A stretch of 64,000 nucleotides of DNA from Martelella mediterranea DSM 17316 (GTDB taxonomy: Bacteria; Pseudomonadota; Alphaproteobacteria; Rhizobiales; Rhizobiaceae), in the NCBI RefSeq assembly GCF_002043005.1, contig NZ_CP020330.1, positions 4,110,001 through 4,174,000 on the forward strand, in the 5' to 3' direction. The notes beneath the pieces were generated by a model that did not search any database, had not been told where the DNA came from, and worked only from the letters and a program-made list of their open reading frames with translations. The translations under genes were made by a program, and so were the position numbers. Shown here piece by piece: positions 61,429 through 64,000 of the stretch (its first letter is position 1; each line of letters starts with the position of its first letter).

Positions 61429-61589
61429 CCATACTGCGGATCCGGTGCTCAGAGTGGTACCGTTAATTCTGTGCTGTTCCGCCTGGATCCTCGGGTCAAG
61501 CCCGAGGATGACGCAAGATAGGCGACACGGTCCGCCAACAAGCTGAAGGTTGACGGACCGGCCTTCTTCGCGAGGGCGCGAATTCGGCC
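61429..61589. other. intergenic remainder between IS110 remnant and DUF892 gene
   Basis: Apart from the palindrome at 61487-61509 this stretch shows no gene. Together with the IS upstream region it makes a 396-base gap in protein coding. Confidence 0.5.
61487..61509. repeat. REP-like palindrome, copy 2
   Basis: ATCCTCGGG and CCCGAGGAT are perfect 9-bp arms around TCAAG. The form 'CCTCGGGTCAAGCCCGAGG' is a widespread intergenic palindrome in alphaproteobacteria. Confidence 0.7.
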
Positions 61590-62087
61590 TTAAGCCGCCT
61601 CGGCGCTGGCGTTGACGGATTTTTCCGCCAGTTTCGACAGCTCCAGATCGGCCTTGGATTCCTGCTCGAAGGTTTCCTCGAGAAGCTTGACCACATCTTT
61701 CTTGCCAAGCTGGCGGGCCCAGGCGAGCAGCGTGCCGTAGCGGGCCATTTCGTAGTGTTCTACAGCCTGGGCGGACGAAATCAGGCCGGCGTCCAGCGCG
61801 GGCGCGCCCTTGAACTCCTCGATGATTTCCTCGCCCTCGGCGATGATGCCCTGGATCGCCTCGCAGGTCTTGCCGCGAGCCGGCTTGCCAAGAATTTCGA
61901 AAACCTGCTGCAGGCGTTCCACCTGGCCCTCGGTTTCCTCCTTGTGGTTGCGGAAGGCTTCCGCCAGGTCTTCGGAACTCGCCGCGCGGGCCATTTTCGG
62001 CAGCGCCTTCAGGATCTGGCGTTCGGCGAAATAGATATCTTTCAGCGTATCAAGAAACAGGTCGTCGAGCGTTTTCTGCTTTGTCAT
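61590..62087 (-). CDS. YciE/DUF892 ferritin-like domain protein
   Basis: This 165-residue protein is predicted to be a four- to five-helix bundle of the YciE/DUF892 family, with LKDIYFAERQILKALPKMA at 15-33, FRNHKEETEGQVERLQQVF near 46-64, and AVEHYEMARYGTLLAWA near 108-124. Conserved Glu and His residues in these helices could bind two metal ions as in rubrerythrin-like proteins. The family is linked to stress response. The ATG at 62087 follows GAGGAGAA, so the longer frame beginning at 62108 is not used. It stands alone. Confidence 0.9.
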   Translation of the reverse strand: MTKQKTLDDLFLDTLKDIYFAERQILKALPKMARAASSEDLAEAFRNHKEETEGQVERLQQVFEILGKPARGKTCEAIQGIIAEGEEIIEEFKGAPALDAGLISSAQAVEHYEMARYGTLLAWARQLGKKDVVKLLEETFEQESKADLELSKLAEKSVNASAEAA

Positions 62088-62231
62088 TGGATTCTCCTCG
62101 GTTGGCACCCGTCATTCGGATACCCATCAAACGTCCCGTTCGCCGAAGCGGTTCCATGCCGAATGCAGAACCTCAAATATAAAGGGCGCAGCCTTCGCCG
62201 CGCCCGAAATCATAAGCCATCAGACCGAAAC

Positions 62232-62948
62232 TCAGCCGGCGGCAGGCACCGTGAAGCCCTTCACGCTGGCCGGACGATCGGCGCAGCGTTCGACCCAAGC
62301 CGAAACGGCCGGGAAATCGGCAAGCTTCAGTGCATCCTGCGCTTCATAATGGACGGACAGGCCCCGCACCCAGGGAAAGATCGCGATATCGGCAATGCTG
62401 TAATCGGAAGGTTCTTCACCCATGATGAACTTGCGGTCCCTGAGCCGCCCTTCCAGCACGCCGAGAAGCCTGCGCGATTCATTGGTGTAGCGCTGCACCG
62501 GATAGGGGTTGTTCGCGACCTTGTCGGCGGCATGTTTGAAGAAGTGACCAAACTGGCCGAACATCGGGCCGACGCCGCCCATCTGGAACATTACCCACTG
62601 GATCACCTCATAGCGGCCAACCGGGTCATTGGGCATCAGGCGACCGGTCTTTTCGGCGAGGTAGATCAGGATCGCGCCCGATTCGAACAGGCCGATCGGC
62701 TTTCCTTCCGGTCCTTCGGGATCGATGATCGCGGGAATCTTGTTGTTCGGGTTGAGCGACAGAAATTCCGGCGTCATTTGATCATCCCTGTCGAACGCCA
62801 CCCGATGGGCCTCGTAAGGCAATTCCATCTCTTCCAGCGCAATCGAGACTTTCACGCCGTTGGGCGTCGGCAGGGAGTAAAGCTGGATGACATCCGGGTT
62901 CTCGGCCGGCCAGCGTTGCGTAATGGGAAATTCCGACAGGCGAGACAT
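62232..62948 (-). CDS. glutathione S-transferase family protein (YfcG/YghU/Ure2-like)
   Basis: This 238-residue protein has a thioredoxin-like N-terminal domain with LYSLPTPNGVKVSIALEEME at about 23-42, where Thr and Asn replace the usual tyrosine or serine, then NNKIPAI and ESGAILIYLAEKTG for glutathione contact, and a helical C-terminal domain (FIMGEEPSDYSIADIAIFPW). This is the pattern of disulfide-bond reductases such as YfcG and YghU. The ATG at 62948 follows CAGGAG; the upstream extension to 63014 is not supported. Confidence 0.92.
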   Translation of the reverse strand: MSRLSEFPITQRWPAENPDVIQLYSLPTPNGVKVSIALEEMELPYEAHRVAFDRDDQMTPEFLSLNPNNKIPAIIDPEGPEGKPIGLFESGAILIYLAEKTGRLMPNDPVGRYEVIQWVMFQMGGVGPMFGQFGHFFKHAADKVANNPYPVQRYTNESRRLLGVLEGRLRDRKFIMGEEPSDYSIADIAIFPWVRGLSVHYEAQDALKLADFPAVSAWVERCADRPASVKGFTVPAAG

Positions 62949-63261
62949 GGACGCTCCTGCAATATGTTTGATTGAAAGTAATGGCGAGATGTGAAGTGGA
63001 TTGTCATTTCGCAAGACCTCTCATGTCATTTTTATGGCAAAAACGCGTCATCTCGCCAAAAAAGATGACGTTTTTTAAAAATCGTCACTTGTTTGTGCGG
63101 TTGCAGCAAATGTTCGACACCGCTGGCAAGACGATATCGGGAAAGTTCACAATGCGCACAGTTTCGCACCCCTGTTGAACAAAGATCGCACTATGAACTT
63201 TTCGTCTGGCTGTCGACGCGCGCTGTCTTTAAAAACGCCCCAATGGAAGGAGATCCAGCAC
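62949..63261. other. intergenic region between divergent GST gene and pcaI
   Basis: This 313-base region is AT-richer than its surroundings between 62990 and 63110 and must contain both promoters. Three CGCAC repeats lie at 63155-63191 on the pcaI side. No gene is supported; a short in-frame extension of pcaI (from 63175) lacks homology. Confidence 0.5.
63145..63191 (+). promoter_or_regulatory. candidate PcaR/PcaU-type (IclR family) operator
   Basis: CGCAC occurs at 63155-63159, 63165-63169 and 63187-63191; the first two are exactly ten bases apart. The first forms GTTCACAATGCGCAC, similar at 10 of 15 positions to the GTTCGATAATCGCAC box that I recall for Pseudomonas PcaR. GTTCA at 63145 and TGAAC at 63176 also form a wide dyad. 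Position before pcaI is right for an activator. Confidence 0.35.
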
Positions 63262-63969
63262 ATGGACAAGACAGCGACGTCCCTGAGGGACACCGTCGCC
63301 GATATCTTCGACGGCGCGACCGTGATGATCGGCGGCTTCGGCGGTTCCGGCTCGCCGATCGAACTGATCCACGCCCTGATCGACCAGGGCGCGCGCGACC
63401 TGACCGTGATCAATAACAATGCCGGCAACGGTCATATCGGCCTGGCCGCGCTGATCGAGCAGGATCGTGTCGCCAAGATCATCTGCTCGTTTCCGCGCTC
63501 GTCCAATGCGACGGTGTTCAATGAACGCTATCTCGCCGGCAAGATCGAGCTGGAGATCGTGCCGCAGGGCACGCTTGCCGAGCGCATCCGCGCCGGCGGC
63601 GCCGGCATTCCCGCCTTCTACACGCCTACCAGCTATGGCACCGAGCTTGCGGAAGGCAAGCCGGTCGAGGAATTCGAAGGCCGGCATTATGTGCGCGAGC
63701 GCTGGCTGAAGGCCGACTTCGCGCTGATCAAGGCCGAGTGCGCGGACCCTCACGGCAATCTCACCTATCGCATGGCCGCGCGCAACTTCTCGCCACTGAT
63801 GGCGATGGCGGCGGCGAAGACGATCGTGCAGGCCTCCCGCATGGTGCCGCTGGGCGGCATCGACCCGGAACACGTCATCACCCCCGGCATCTTCGTCGAT
63901 ACCGTGGTGGAGGTTCCGCACCCGGTTCAGGAGGAAGTCCTGATGCGCGAGGAGGCGCGTTACCCATGA
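63262..63969 (+). CDS. pcaI: 3-oxoadipate CoA-transferase subunit A
   Basis: This 235-residue subunit, with PcaJ, moves CoA from succinyl-CoA to beta-ketoadipate in the last part of aromatic-acid degradation. It has ATVMIGGFGGSGSPIELIHA near 18-37, NNNAGNGHIGLAALIEQ near 50-66 and QGTLAERIRAGGAGIPAFYT near 100-119, all typical of PcaI. The ATG at 63262 follows AAGGAG with 10-nt spacing and gives the family N-terminus; the upstream ATG at 63175 would add unrelated residues. Its TGA overlaps the next ATG. Acetoacetate-type CoA transferases are close relatives, but the sequence fits PcaI best. Confidence 0.93.
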   Translation: MDKTATSLRDTVADIFDGATVMIGGFGGSGSPIELIHALIDQGARDLTVINNNAGNGHIGLAALIEQDRVAKIICSFPRSSNATVFNERYLAGKIELEIVPQGTLAERIRAGGAGIPAFYTPTSYGTELAEGKPVEEFEGRHYVRERWLKADFALIKAECADPHGNLTYRMAARNFSPLMAMAAAKTIVQASRMVPLGGIDPEHVITPGIFVDTVVEVPHPVQEEVLMREEARYP

Positions 63970-64000
63970 ACGACTTTTCCGACATCAAGCTCTCCAACGC
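63966..64000 (+). CDS. pcaJ: 3-oxoadipate CoA-transferase subunit B, start only
   Basis: The first 11 codons are inside the window (MNDFSDIKLSN). The ATG overlaps the pcaI stop by four bases, and the 'KLSN' segment is where PcaJ proteins begin their conserved part. The rest lies beyond the window. Confidence 0.8.
   Translation, partial: MNDFSDIKLSN

Overview
The window comes from a high-GC alphaproteobacterium, most likely Hyphomicrobiales (Rhizobiaceae or a close relative; Martelella- or Hoeflea-like is my guess, not tested). The signs are an Agrobacterium/Rhizobium-type glgP-glgB-glgC-glgA-pgm-glgX operon, a heterotetrameric sarcosine oxidase operon (soxB-D-A-G), a hemP-hmuSTUV haem operon behind two RirA-type boxes, rpsU with a GTG start, a CIRCE-controlled groESL operon, and rhizobial mosaic/REP-like palindromic repeats. 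No tRNA, rRNA, CRISPR array or prophage was seen.

Layout. 1-8 kb: quinone oxidoreductase and HdeD-like membrane protein, ClC Cl-/H+ antiporter, cysH (APS reductase), a LacI regulator, a ferredoxin-reductase-type flavoprotein and an orphan TakP-like TRAP binding protein. 8-12.6 kb: a stand-alone adenine-deaminase C-domain-like protein, then a CecR/YbhGFSR-like export operon (TetR, HlyD, ABC ATPase, one permease) behind a 24-bp palindromic operator. 12.7-19.6 kb: transglutaminase-amidoligase, circularly permuted ATP-grasp/alpha-E fusion and a second transglutaminase, a widely conserved but functionally unknown set. 19.9-32.5 kb: the glycogen operon, which continues with almost no gaps into a MaoC hydratase and a DUF2332 protein. 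32.5-38.4 kb (minus): sox operon with an alpha/beta hydrolase inserted between soxB and soxD. 38.7-42 kb: rpsU, a TPR lipoprotein, a TonB-family protein and a small secreted protein. 42.1-46.2 kb: haem uptake. 46.4-56.9 kb: housekeeping genes (rsmD, rluB-like, tadA, GNAT, lipoprotein, ileS, ribF, HAD phosphatase, chrA). 57-60.2 kb: groES-groEL and an outer-membrane beta-barrel. 60.2-61.5 kb: a decayed IS110-family element beside REP-like palindromes. 61.6-64 kb: DUF892/YciE, a glutathione transferase, and pcaI with the start of pcaJ.

How the parts work together. The glycogen genes cover synthesis (glgC, glgA, glgB), breakdown (glgP, glgX) and sugar-phosphate exchange (pgm) in one transcript. 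hemP-hmuSTUV and the divergent tonB-like pair form a haem import module. soxBDAG oxidises sarcosine with a folate acceptor. pcaIJ completes beta-ketoadipate degradation.

Most unusual points: ileS carries an in-frame insertion of a rhizobial palindromic repeat (about 51866-52027) and, separately, a lower-GC tract in its editing-domain region (about 52440-52805). The 3' end of groEL is partly duplicated downstream of the gene. The rpsU start region has an in-frame near-copy 51 nt upstream. The region upstream of the IS110 transposase holds a strong hairpin that fits a bridge-RNA position. The transglutaminase/amidoligase/ATP-grasp set is the best candidate for an incompletely described biochemical system. 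All calls were made by reading the sequence; no database search was run.
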